DNA from: Anaspis maculata
Taxonomy: Eukaryota > Arthropoda > Insecta > Coleoptera > Scraptiidae
Reading direction: 5' to 3'
Length of the DNA stretch: 64,000 nucleotides
Assembly (NCBI GenBank): GCA_949128115.1
Contig: OX421962.1
Coordinates: forward strand, 61,359,787 to 61,423,786
The notes below the pieces were generated by a model, which saw only the letters and a list, made by a program, of their open reading frames with translations, was not told the origin of the DNA and ran no database searches. A program made the translations under genes and the position numbers. Shown here piece by piece: positions 12,170 through 23,049 of the stretch (positions within the stretch are counted from its first letter, which is position 1; each line of letters begins with the position of its first letter).

Positions 12170-13052
12170 CAGGGTTATTCAAAAGTCCGGAATAAAATTC
12201 ATAATTTTTTTCCCTATTTATTTCGGAAAAAACGCTCGAACAGGTCGATTCCTAAAAACGGTAAGCCGTTTTTTCATGACACGTGTCATATTCTACCCGT
12301 CAAGCCCCTAGCCCCAAGCCACCCTTAGTATTTTTTTTCAAATGGCACCCTATGGCTTGTAGGGGCTCGTTAGAAAGCTTGTCAAAAACTCTATTCAGAT
12401 CTATCATTGAAAATTAGATCGCACGTTTGACCATGACTTTTGAAGGAATACGGACGAATGCGTACTGGAGATTGCTCTTGATTAATTGGTAACCTGTATG
12501 GTCAAACATTCGATCTAATTTTCAATGGTAGATCTGAATAGAGTTTTTGACAAGCTTTCCAACGAGCCCCCACAAGCCATAGGGTGCCATTTAAAAAAAA
12601 AATACTAAGGGTGGCTTGGGGTTGGGGGGTTGACGGTAGAACATGACACGTGTCATGAAAAAACGACTTACCGTTTTTAGAAATCGACCTGTTCGAGCAT
12701 TTTTCCCGAAATAGGTAAATATGAAAAAAAATTATGAATTTTATTCCGGACTGTTGAGTAAAACTGGGGTTCCTCAAAACTTCATGGTGAAGCGTCTGAT
12801 CTAATTTTCAATGGTAGATCTGATTAGAGATTTTGACAAGCTTTCCAACGAGCCCCCACAAGCCATAGCATAGGGTGCCATTTGAAAAAAAATACTAAAG
12901 GTGACTTGGGGTTACGGGGTTGACGGTAGAACATGACACGTGTCATGAAAAAACGGCTTACCGTTTTTAGAAATCGACCGGTTCGAGCGTTTTTTCCGAA
13001 ATAAACATGGAAGAAAATTATGAATTTTATTCCGGACTTTTGAATAACCCTG
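12170..13052. mobile_element. Three-armed TA-flanked foldback element
   Basis: Ends are CAGGGTTATTCAAAAGTCCGG and its complement, flanked by TA at 12168-12169 and 13053-13054. The left arm 12170-12430 is followed by an inverted arm at about 12500-12760 and then a second, same-orientation copy of that inverted arm at about 12785-13052. Arms are about 260 bp and highly similar, suggesting a recent duplication of one arm. No transposase. Confidence 0.85.
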
Positions 13053-16000
13053 TATAGTATACAGAACGCTCAAATCAACATTACCATCATTTGAACCTGA
13101 ACGAATTCTTAGGGTGGACCACTTCAATCCTTTCTCTGTTTATTTCATCCTTGCGTTTTTAAGGGTTCCGCACATTTGTTTTTCATTCCACTGGAAGTCG
13201 CGTCTACGGCATTTCACGTTCTTGTCACACCTGACCCCATACTTTGCGATCAGTGTTATCGTTATTGGTGAACTTGGCATGATTGTAGCGATTACTTACC
13301 TTCTAATCGAATCCTTAATTATTAAAAGAAATTTATTTGGAAACATCCTGCGAACAGATACCTGCTAACCGAAACCGTAATACCTATTTTCAGAATTTTG
13401 GCAAAAGTGATAGTTGTAGGTACGTTGATTACTTGGGTTAACGGCGTTTTCAGTATCGGAAGTACTTGGGGTATCGCTGCCGGAAGCGGGAAGAGAAGTT
13501 TCCTCGGTTATTTGCAGGAGGAGGCTAGTGACGCAACATCTCCATTTATTTTCTCATAGACATCTTTTGCCAATCAATAAAGACAGATATCATCAGGAAA
13601 ATTCAGACATCAAGCGTCGATGGGATACTCTCCATATCTCTTGAAGTAGGTATACCTTCCTTCAGTTTCATAAAAGCCACGCAAAAATGTGTAACCTAAG
13701 CGGGTAATCACTAGCTGTTGAGAAAGGAGAGATAATGGTAATATAAATCAGAATTCCAAAGGGAATCAAATTAAATGCTCAATTGTGCGCGCCTCATTCT
13801 ACCCCTCTTCAATGATATTTTGCCGTTACCTAAAGAAATGAAGACAAAGAAGGCCGCGGAAATTAAGGATATCTGGAAATTGATTTTCATATTAAGCCCA
13901 CATTTCGTTCAACAAATTTAGAAGCTTTTCAAGAGTTATTCAGAAGAAGTGTTAACTACATAGTTACCTACCTATTTGACTAAACTGCTTCACTAATGCT
14001 AAAGATACACTAAAGATTGTATTGTCAAACTTTTATTGCAATTATTATCGTTCTTGAATTATGCAAGCTGAATGCTAGATTGTGTTGTGCGATTTTTAAT
14101 GCGGTTACAAATCTAATTCCAAGATTAATAAAACCACAGCTTGGCATGAAAACTTTGAGTTTTGTTCGTGTCCCTGATTGTTTATGTTTAATGTCATCTT
14201 GATACAAGGGAGGTTACGTTAGAGTTTTTCTGTCTCTATGACATAAAACCTTCACCTGAACTACGATCACAGATCATGATCCTAACACAGAGAGTGAACT
14301 AACGTAAATTTTTGACTCGATAGGTACGTCATCACCCATCAGTTACCTAGTATTCTTACGGTGCGCCAGCGAGGCCCGTTGCTCTAGCCTTTTTGGCATT
14401 CTTGATGGCCTTCTTGCTTAAAAATCTGTAATTTTGGGTCCATTCGATATACTACTCAAACTGATAAACTCTTGTCCCTTGTCGTCCACTACAGGGAGCT
14501 CTCGTTTTCCTACTTTCGCTGCGCATTCTCGAAAAGTTTCACTTGCGGGTGTATTGCATTGAGATGACGGTGACAGCTATCACATTATACATAGCACATC
14601 CATCAAGGCGTCAAAATCAAGTTAGCATCGTAATATCCGTGCCCACACAACACATTCTTTTCATAGCTCACTCAAATGAAAAGAGACGTGAAACTGATCA
14701 TAGGTACCTATACCTATGTATTTTTTTATTCACAATTTTCACCGGGGTTTTTCAAAGAACATTCTTGAATTTTGTGGTGATTAATCTTGATGAAAAACAC
14801 TTATTATTATCAACATCATTATTATTACTTGTAGAACTTTTCTGCGGTGCTATTGTTTTTGGGCCGCTTCTCCTTATTTCCTAGACCGTTTTAGGTCACC
14901 CCCTCCACCCCTGGGTACTTACCTTCTGAGCGGTCAGTGGCAGCTTTACGTCATGCATAAAATCACTATCAATAGATTCAAGTGGTTAATAGTAACAATT
15001 ATGCATTATAAAGATTGGTAACATCTCATGATAGGTCATTTTATTGCTTATTTATATCCACTGCCTAGACCTGCCACTGGAATTTACAGTTATTGCAATT
15101 TGCAATGAAGTTTCTCCACACAAAATATCTATATTTGCATTGCGATGGTTTGCAAATCAGCATAATTAGATACCTCAACCTAAGTACTCTAATTTCGTTT
15201 TCGTTCCCTTTGTATTTTCAATCTATCGACAGACACGCGGATGCAAAGCATCAAAATATTCAAGTTGGAGTGTTGTTCCTTTCATCAATTTATCGGGTTC
15301 CTTTTGAGGTGACTGTTATATCACCATCATCGCAGATTCTCCTCGAACTGTATCAATACAATTAGTTAGACAAACAAAAGTAACGTAAAGGTTGAATCGA
15401 ACGTGCTTTTGTTCATGGAGGCACATACTAATTCATTATCTACATACATACCAGACTCGATACCAGAGGTGTCCCACGAAATAACCGACTTAGCTCAAGG
15501 GCAAATGAAGTTTTTCCAGGCAAATTGAGATTGCCCCCGATATTAATGTGTTTCACCGAAAACTTTGATTGGCCATATCTCGCGAATAGCAATGCTTCTC
15601 TCAAAAGTTGTTTCGGGCGCATGCGCCACACCAATTTGGACATTCTGAATGATACTACAAGATGTACGAATTCTAAGTGTATAGGTAATCAATTTCACGG
15701 CTTTCTGTATTAGAGCAAGCTATGTAAAAAATGTGTTGTGTTGGCACGAATGATACGATGACAAGTGGATGCCAGCCAGTTGTCTAGACGTGCAGTTTTT
15801 AATGTGACACCTTCTCACTGTGTCGAGGTGTCATGTACGCGAAAGTGAAAATTTTCGAGCATACGCCAGGAATCGTGAGTTTCTTTGGAGTGCTTGCACT
15901 GTGGACGATAAGGGACATTGTCTTTACTGGTTTGATGGTGGGTATCCGCCAAGGTTGTTGAGCTTTTGGTTGTCAAATGTCAAATAAAATAAAATTCTTT

Positions 16001-16329
16001 AAAATGTCTTTATCCTCAAAGATTGTGTTCTAGTAGTTTATATAAATTGTGGAGGCAGGAGTCCTGGGAACCCATCGATCACCTTGTTGAGTTTTCTGCA
16101 ATGGTTATTTGGAGGTTATTTGGCCGAAAAATTGCTTTCAGCGAGTAAAACAGACCTGTTGTTTTACAGAAACACCCACCTTTTGCATTTAACATAACAT
16201 ATTTATTTAATAAGAAACTAAAATATTCACAAAGTATTTCATTATAAATATTTTACCTGAAGAAGATGTAGGTAAAGCCGTCGGACAAAAGATCTTGGGG
16301 CATGATGATTAATAGTTAAGGGTTCACGG
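13053..16329. other. No gene or clear repeat recognised
   Basis: Open frames up to 113 codons (14543-14884) lack coding signatures or homology that I recognise. No signal-peptide exon with a phase-1 donor, as would be needed for exon 1 of the receptor gene, was identified here. Confidence 0.4.
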
Positions 16330-17340
16330 GATCAAAAGTTGGAAATTTGCAGTTTTTCCTGGATAAAAACTCAAAAACCATTTATTCGATTTCAAAAATT
16401 TTCTTCTTAAAAATTGATTAGGTAGTCCACTCTCCAATTATGACTCGCAGCAAGTCTGCACTTGAAGAAATGAATATTTCTCGAAGCTTACCGCATGTCG
16501 AAGTTTGCTCTGCAGTTTTCACTGTCCCATTAGTTTTTGGGTGTCATCTGTCAAACAAAAATATCACTATCAACAAATGACAGAAAAACTATATCTTACG
16601 GAAATTGACTTGCAGTATATCATTTGGAAGCTTTTGAAAAAACTGTATTCAGAACAGTTGGAAGCATTTCTCTAACTGTCATCTGTAAAATAATAAAAAA
16701 TATCAACTTCATACCATTTAATTACCTATTCAAAATCTATTCGATGGATTGAAACCACATTCGACGGCAAGCAACACAATAGTGCCCGATTGCACAAACG
16801 TGGTATCAAATTTTAGTTCGGTACCAAACAGCGGATCAAATATTTAAAAGTGAAACAAAATGCAAATTCGATTACTTCAAGGAAAGAAAATGATGGGAAT
16901 ACAAAATATGGCCCCTTACGATTATTTGGATCGTAAAAAAAGTTGGGGTAACACGCACTTGTCGCTTATTATTTTTTATTACAAAGAAAGGATCTGACAG
17001 TTCCCGCAAGATTTGTTCTACAAGCCAAAATAAAGGCTGTCCCGCCTGTGTTTTGGTATCCAAATAATCACTGGGAGCCATATTTTGTATTCCCATCATA
17101 ATCTTCCCTTGAAGTAACTGAGTTTGCATTTTGTCCCACTTCAAAAATTTGATCCCGTGTTTAGTACAGAGCTAAAATTTTAAGCCACCTTTGTGCAATC
17201 GGGCAAAAAAAAATCAAATTTAGTTTGCAGTTTGAGTTTTCTACCGTTTCCCGGACGGGCGCAATGAATTTTCAAAAAAATTTCTGGCCGGTACCAGTCA
17301 AGCTTGGCTGTTCACTCAGCTTTTGGACCATTTAATTTTC
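16330..17340. repeat. Dispersed repeat family R1, copy 2, interrupted by a MITE
   Basis: The segments 16330-16793 and 17205-17340 together align by eye with 10560-11010 (for example the ATGGATTG...CCACATT...GCAACACAA run), with the hairpin element 16794-17204 inserted between them. Copy 1 therefore serves as the unoccupied site. Confidence 0.6.
16794..17204. mobile_element. Hairpin MITE, GCCCGATTGCAC family, copy 1
   Basis: Termini GCCCGATTGCACAAA and TTTGTGCAATCGGGC; inverted similarity continues inward through ATGATGGGAATACAAAATATGG and its complement near 17090. It sits inside repeat R1. A target duplication is not obvious. A second member is at 47656-48262. Confidence 0.8.
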
Positions 17341-20300
17341 TTTAGCAACCAAACCTGTGAGTTTTGTTACATAGTATTCATGTCGAAGTGACAAATGCAG
17401 ATATCGGTGTGTTTTTTTGTTGTCTTGTCGTTTGGGGCTCTAATAAGCCCCTTATGTTTTCTGTAGCTTTTTCAACCTTGAGCGTTATCTTCCAAACTCT
17501 GTTTGCGACGCATGTTGGCCCACCCCCACAAACTTAATTTCTATATTCCTGGCTCTACTTTCTTGGCCTCTACAAAGACTCTTATTTGTAGGTATTGTGA
17601 ATGTTATTATAGTATCTAGTACACGATCTAGTAGAATACACTACACCTGCAAAATTCCGGGCAAACAATAATCTCAATCTGGGATTTAGACCCAGCCCCA
17701 ACACCCAACACGATGAGTTTCCATACAGTATCATACAGTATGCTGAAGTTCACAGCAAAGCACCTATGTAGTCATTCAGTACCCATACGTTTGAAAGTTC
17801 CGTGGATTACTAACTAGGTATGTGCCTACCTACCTGTTCATAATTAATTATTATGCGAAGTTTCCAGGAATGCCAAAAATTGTAAATACCTATACATCCA
17901 ACAACTTTCAACTTCATGAGAAGTTTCAAGTCGTTAGCTCAGTTTACCTGAAAACAACTTGGAATTGATGGATCACCCTTTGTGCAACGCTTCTCTTAAT
18001 GCATCGAGTACTTATAGGTAGTAGGTACTTCATTGCTATTGTATACCTAAACTCTGAGAAGTAAAATGGAGTGGAAATACAGAAAATATACGATCTTGGA
18101 GTATCCTCGCCATTTTCCCGGAAAGAAAACATTTTTCATTAATTTATTATTATGTGAAAATAGCAGATTCGATAACTTCCATGGGACGAACGTATAACTT
18201 GGATAATGCCCAAGGGACCAACCAATTATGAGTTAAAAGCATAACATCCACCAAAGTTGGAAATTGTTTCAACATTTATATCACATCGATCTTTTGCCAA
18301 ATCACCCTGATGCCAAACTTCCTAAAGAAAGAAAAATTGGTGACCAACCCCTATACCTGGCGAGAATGCATAAATCATGTTGGATCTGCGGGAAAATATA
18401 TTTTTTGTGTTTTTTGCGTTCAATCCAAATGTATTCTACTGAGACGTGATGGTTCTGAATTCGGAATTTCGTCAAAGGTGATATTTCAATTTGTTTGTAC
18501 TTTAGCTGGCATTCCACCCACGATGTTCCTCCTCAATTCAGGGTTCTTTTGTCGTCTGGTTGCAATTAGTACGTACCTAACAAGGCCGGGAAATTTTGAT
18601 TCTCCGGTTGATTTTCTGAAATGTGTGCGAAATGTCTGCTTATAGGCTGATTAATTAGTGGCACCTCACCTGGTTGGTGATAATCAATCAGAGTTCAATT
18701 AATGCGTGGTCGTAGATATCTAACCCTAACCGTCAGTTCCACAAAAAAGATGATCAGCGATCAAGGCTGATTGCAGATTAACTGAACTTTTTTCTGCTAA
18801 ATGCTAGGCGATTAACCACCTGGCAAAATGTGAATTGTCATGCGCGGCGAAACTGGCGGGAGTTAGTAGCTAGGGATCCTAGATTTTCAAAATTGTCGAT
18901 CGCAAGTGTGAGTGAGGACGATTGTCAACGACCATGGCTGAATCCACTCACGATCTACTAGCTATAAATAATTACTAATTTATTCGATCTGATTACCTAT
19001 CAGTTTATCACTCTATCACACTTCCACTAACACAGAAGAACTGATTTGAAACGTACGATAGGTACTCGGCGGGAAGAACAGCAAAATGGCCGAATTGACG
19101 TTGCTCGTCTGAAAATTGACATCGCTGCCAGGGCTTCCAGTGTTAACCTCACGCCACCAAAACAACCAAACTTGGTATTTGCGCATGACAACTTCGACTT
19201 CTTGAATAACGGAAAGGGTGAATTGCTTCAGGAGGTTTGAGTTGCCGCCAGTCAACGTCGGCTGTCACGACAGTTGAAGGCACGTCAAAACTGTCACTTT
19301 CTGTCTTGTGCACTCCACTGCCGCTTTTTTTTTTTTTTGTTCCTATAAACCTCAGGCTCTTTATTTAGCCGGTTAGCCCTACGTCAATGATCAGCGTCGT
19401 CGCAGACCTTTCTTTGCATCCATTCATAGCTTTTATCCAGGAAACAGCAACCATCACCTGCGGACGGACGAAGTCTTCACATACCAAATATTGGCACGCC
19501 ATGATTGTATCTGCAAAATCCAACCAAGGTTACCTCGGTCAATCACTGCTTTTTTAAGATTTTCATATATCAAAAGATATATTAAGTTGCAATTTTCTGT
19601 ATTCGATAGAGGAAAGTTTGGCAATGCCAACCGTGTTTCAAAAATTTGAGTTCGATGAAAACCAAATAGGTACTCTAAATGGTAACAAGTTTGAAGCATT
19701 ACTAATGTAGTTCCACTTGACTACATGATAAGGTTCACATGAGACCACTGACGCATGAGACGGTTTTCTTTGTTTCGCTATGGCCAAACCCGATCAAAGC
19801 TCATGCCCGCCGGCGCGCAGCAAAACGGGACTGCATACCAAAGTCTTTCAAGTGAAACGCCGCAAGGGGTACTTGCCCAATTTTTTTTTATTGGCTTAAT
19901 CGATAGTGTGGTCAAAAATAATGTACCCGTATTTTTTCTTTTTCCTGAATTCCCAAAATTGCGGCCGTGATGCGTGTTTTAAAAATATATTTGTGACGTC
20001 ACAAATATACTAAAAACTGAACCAACAGCACTGTTGGATTGGAAACTCTAAAAACGGTTAGAGTAACATTACAATATTTGAAAAATACAAACATGAAAAT
20101 CCCACTGACGTTTCCCTATTGTTACCAAGCCTTTGAAAAATTCAAAATTAAAAAAAATCTTTTTAACCAATGGATATATTTTCCGGAAATTTTCAGGAAA
20201 TACTCTTTATTACTATTGTTGATGATTAAAAGTATTTTCAGTCAAATCTGTTTCATTGGCAAGTACCCCATAATCTATTACTGCAGTTTTGAAGACAACC

Positions 20301-20862
20301 AAATGTGTCACAAAAAAGTCCAAGGTCTTTTTCTACCGTGACGTCATGCACAAAGTTGGTTTATCGAGGTCATGGTATTGACACAACGACGTTTCGTTTT
20401 TGACCTACAACAACACTACCCAAAGAAGGAAAAATGACCATAAATAACCCATTTTTGTGGTGTTACTGCGTTTCTGGTTTCACTTCACTGTGTTCTATGC
20501 GGTGGAAAGCCAAGTTCAAGTATGTTTTCACCTTTTCAGTGACAACTAGACAAAAACCTGTCAGTTGTGTCACATTTGTGCCTAAGGGCACGCCATATGC
20601 GGTGGTGGCTGAGCCGTATATAGGTCGCGGGAACATAACCGTCACCCTGGCACCCGCTTTGGGAACGTTGCAGGCACGCCGGCACAACGAAGCCGAGAAC
20701 GAAGCGTCTCTTGCCAGCTTCTTGCCTTACGTTTGCGCCTTAGGGGGTGCCAAAGTACCGCTGTAGAGATTCGCTTGTTTTTGACATTACTCAGTTAAAT
20801 CTTGAGTTTAGCACAATAATTTTTATGATAAAGCGATAATTGTTCAATAAATTATCAACAGT
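17341..20862. other. No gene recognised
   Basis: AT-rich, with a 14-15 base T run at about 19326 that might be a retroposon tail although no B box accompanies it. Open frames such as 18310-18645 and 20434-20766 (110 codons, GC-rich) are not recognisable. Confidence 0.35.
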
Positions 20863-21034
20863 AATATCACAAGTGCTTAGATTTTCACGATAATTTTGGT
20901 CAGGCGATCGCGAGTGCTGATTGTAGCGATAAATGCCCGACTCCGTAGGAGGAGGGCATTTATCCAGGGACAATCAGCCCGAGGGAAACGCCTGGCCAAA
21001 ATTATCTGGGAAAATCTTGAGCACAAGTGATATT
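20863..21034. repeat. 172-bp hairpin with ~75-bp arms
   Basis: AATATCACAAGTGCTTAGATTTTC at the left pairs with the right end (GAAAATCTTGAGCACAAGTGATATT) and the similarity continues through the TTTTGGTCAGGCG / CGCCTGGCCAAAA and ATAAATGCCC / GGGCATTTAT blocks, leaving a loop of about 15 bases around 20947. Probably a small MITE. Confidence 0.75.
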
Positions 21035-21267
21035 TTGAAGATTATTACATAAAAGAAGTCCGAAGTGACAGCTGTCAGATTTTGTTGTTTACATGAATTT
21101 TATTCCGTTGCTATTGACAGTGGGATTTAGATAAGTGAATATTATCCTTGTAGGTCTAATAATCAAAGGTGTTGTATGTAATAATCTATATATTTATTAC
21201 AACTTTACAACTGAAGAGATTTGTATCAACAAGTACGTACTAGTGAAAATAACATCATACCATATAC

Positions 21268-22285
21268 CAGTGGCGCAGCCAAGATTTAGCCATGGGGGGG
21301 GGGCTAACGAACGCGAGCGGAGCGAGCTGCGCTAAAGGCAACCCCCCCCCCCCCCTCCCGGAAAAAGGGCCTTGGTCATCCTATTTTCGAGTATTATTAT
21401 TGTGGTACCAATGTTACCTACCTTAAATTGAAGTATTAAATTCAGTATTCCCCGGGTTTTCGGGAAAAATGACAGTAATAAATGATAGTAATGACACTTG
21501 CAAACTGACAGCTGCGCTGCGCGCACGTAGAAACGTCATACACGATCGTTCGGCACATACAAACGATACGACCGAACGCAGCTGTTCACGAAATACTGTT
21601 TTTCGTGCTCTTGTTAAATCTATCGATAGTGGCAGTCTGAACGATAATCGTTCGCTAACGAGTCGTTAGTGAACGAGAAGTTATAAAATAAGCCTGATAG
21701 GTAGGTGAGTATACTTGCTTAATGACAGAGTTATATCGGTAAAATAAGCGTTGTGGAATCAATAATCCCTGTGGGTTCATACCTTGACAGAATCTTATCA
21801 TTTAGGTCTCTCTCGAAAGCTACAAGGATGCAGTTTGGTTTGAGCCCATTGGCATTTCCAAAATCTAAAAATATCTTTTTTTATTTTTGGATGAATAATT
21901 GATTTTTGGATTTTGGGAATGCCAATGGGATCAAACCAAAGTGCATCCTTGAAGCTTTCGGAAGAAACCTAAATGGTGAGATTCTGTCAAGAAATAAACC
22001 CACAGGGATTGATTCCGCAACGCTTATCTTACTAATTCAACTCCGTCCTTAAACCGGAAGAGTTTCTCTCTCCGCACCAATTGAAAAAAAACGCGCAATC
22101 CAATCGCAGTGCAACTCTTACACAGAGAGAATAATGATCTATTTTCTATAAAGATAAAGAAGGTAACAGTCGAACACAATAATTTTTTTATTTTGTTCAA
22201 AATTTTTCATTGCTTTGGTGAAAAAGCGCGACTGTCTGGGGGGGGGGCTATAGCCCCCTAGCCCCTCCCCTTGGCTGCGCCACTG
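21268..22285. mobile_element. hAT-type non-autonomous element
   Basis: Terminal repeats CAGTGGCGCAGCCAAG and its exact complement, flanked by a perfect 8-bp duplication CCATATAC at 21260-21267 and 22286-22293; both features are characteristic of hAT transposons. The interior shows G and C homopolymer runs near each end, no transposase, and a nested hairpin at about 21720-22050. Confidence 0.92.
21720..22050. mobile_element. Palindromic MITE nested in the hAT element (copy 1)
   Basis: A near-perfect palindrome with outer end AACTCCGTCCTT, an inner block of CAAACCAAAGTGCATCCTTG and its complement, and a centre near 21890. A second copy is at 32906-33213, confirming an independent mobile family. 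Confidence 0.75.
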
Positions 22286-22293
22286 CCATATAC

Positions 22294-22909
22294 CCATCTT
22301 TAGCACGCCATTTTTGTTCCCGCGACCTAATAAAATTAATTTCCACACATAAAAAATGCTTTTCCTTTGAAAATGGTTTCGGAGGCTGCAGTGACAAACG
22401 TCACTAACGTCAAAACGTCAAAAAATGACCCTGAAAAACCAACGTGTTTTCTATCTCCTAATGTTGGAGAGACCAATCGTTTTTAAACTTTGAAGTTTTT
22501 AAATATGGCTTCACGGACTATTTCGTGATACATTTTGTGGTGGAACTAAATTGGTAATGCTTCAAACTTGTGACCACTTGGAGTGAGTAGATACTTCCTC
22601 TTCATCGAACTCATATTTCAAATTTATTTTATTAAATACAGAAAATCGCATTTTGAAATATTTTGAAATATGCACATACGAGACTTGTAACTGTACGTAT
22701 ACTGACTTGTATCGGTCGCCGATCATGGCCCGTTAAAAATTGGTAAAAAAAAACTATGTCATCTTACTGTACTTTTATTTGGGATTTAATCTGACGCCCC
22801 AGCTGTGGTAGTGGCATTCTCAACTTTGCTACACATTATGTATAATATACGATCTTTCTATGATTTTCTGTGAATAAATATCCTTATTTTTAAATTTCTA
22901 TGATTTCAG
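22294..22909. other. Sequence upstream of exon 2 (probably intron 1)
   Basis: No exon 1 or promoter identified. A pyrimidine-rich tract and TTTCAG precede exon 2. Confidence 0.4.
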
Positions 22910-23049
22910 GATGTTCCGGTAATCCAGATGCCAAACGATTGTACGATGATCTCCTGTCGAACTACAACAAATTGGTACGGCCTGTGGTCAACGTCACAGA
23001 TGCTCTCACGGTCAAAATTAAGCTCAAACTCTCACAACTCATTGATGTT
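22910..23049 (+). CDS. nAChRalpha: nAChR alpha exon 2: N-terminal helix of the ligand-binding domain
   Basis: Encodes 46 complete residues beginning near the mature N-terminus ([12 protein letters not shown], typical of insect alpha1-4) and ending in SQLIDV. The acceptor is TTTCAG at 22904-22909 and the donor GTAAGT begins at 23050. The exon starts with two bases of a split codon (phase 1 upstream), so the missing exon 1 must end in one base of that codon. An N-V-T sequon is present at residue 27. An in-frame ATG at 22900 lies inside the acceptor and is not a credible start, because this subunit needs a signal peptide. Confidence 0.95.

Noticed and set aside
22900..22902. ATG upstream of exon 2 as the translation start
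   Set aside because: It lies in the splice acceptor region and would leave the receptor without a signal peptide.
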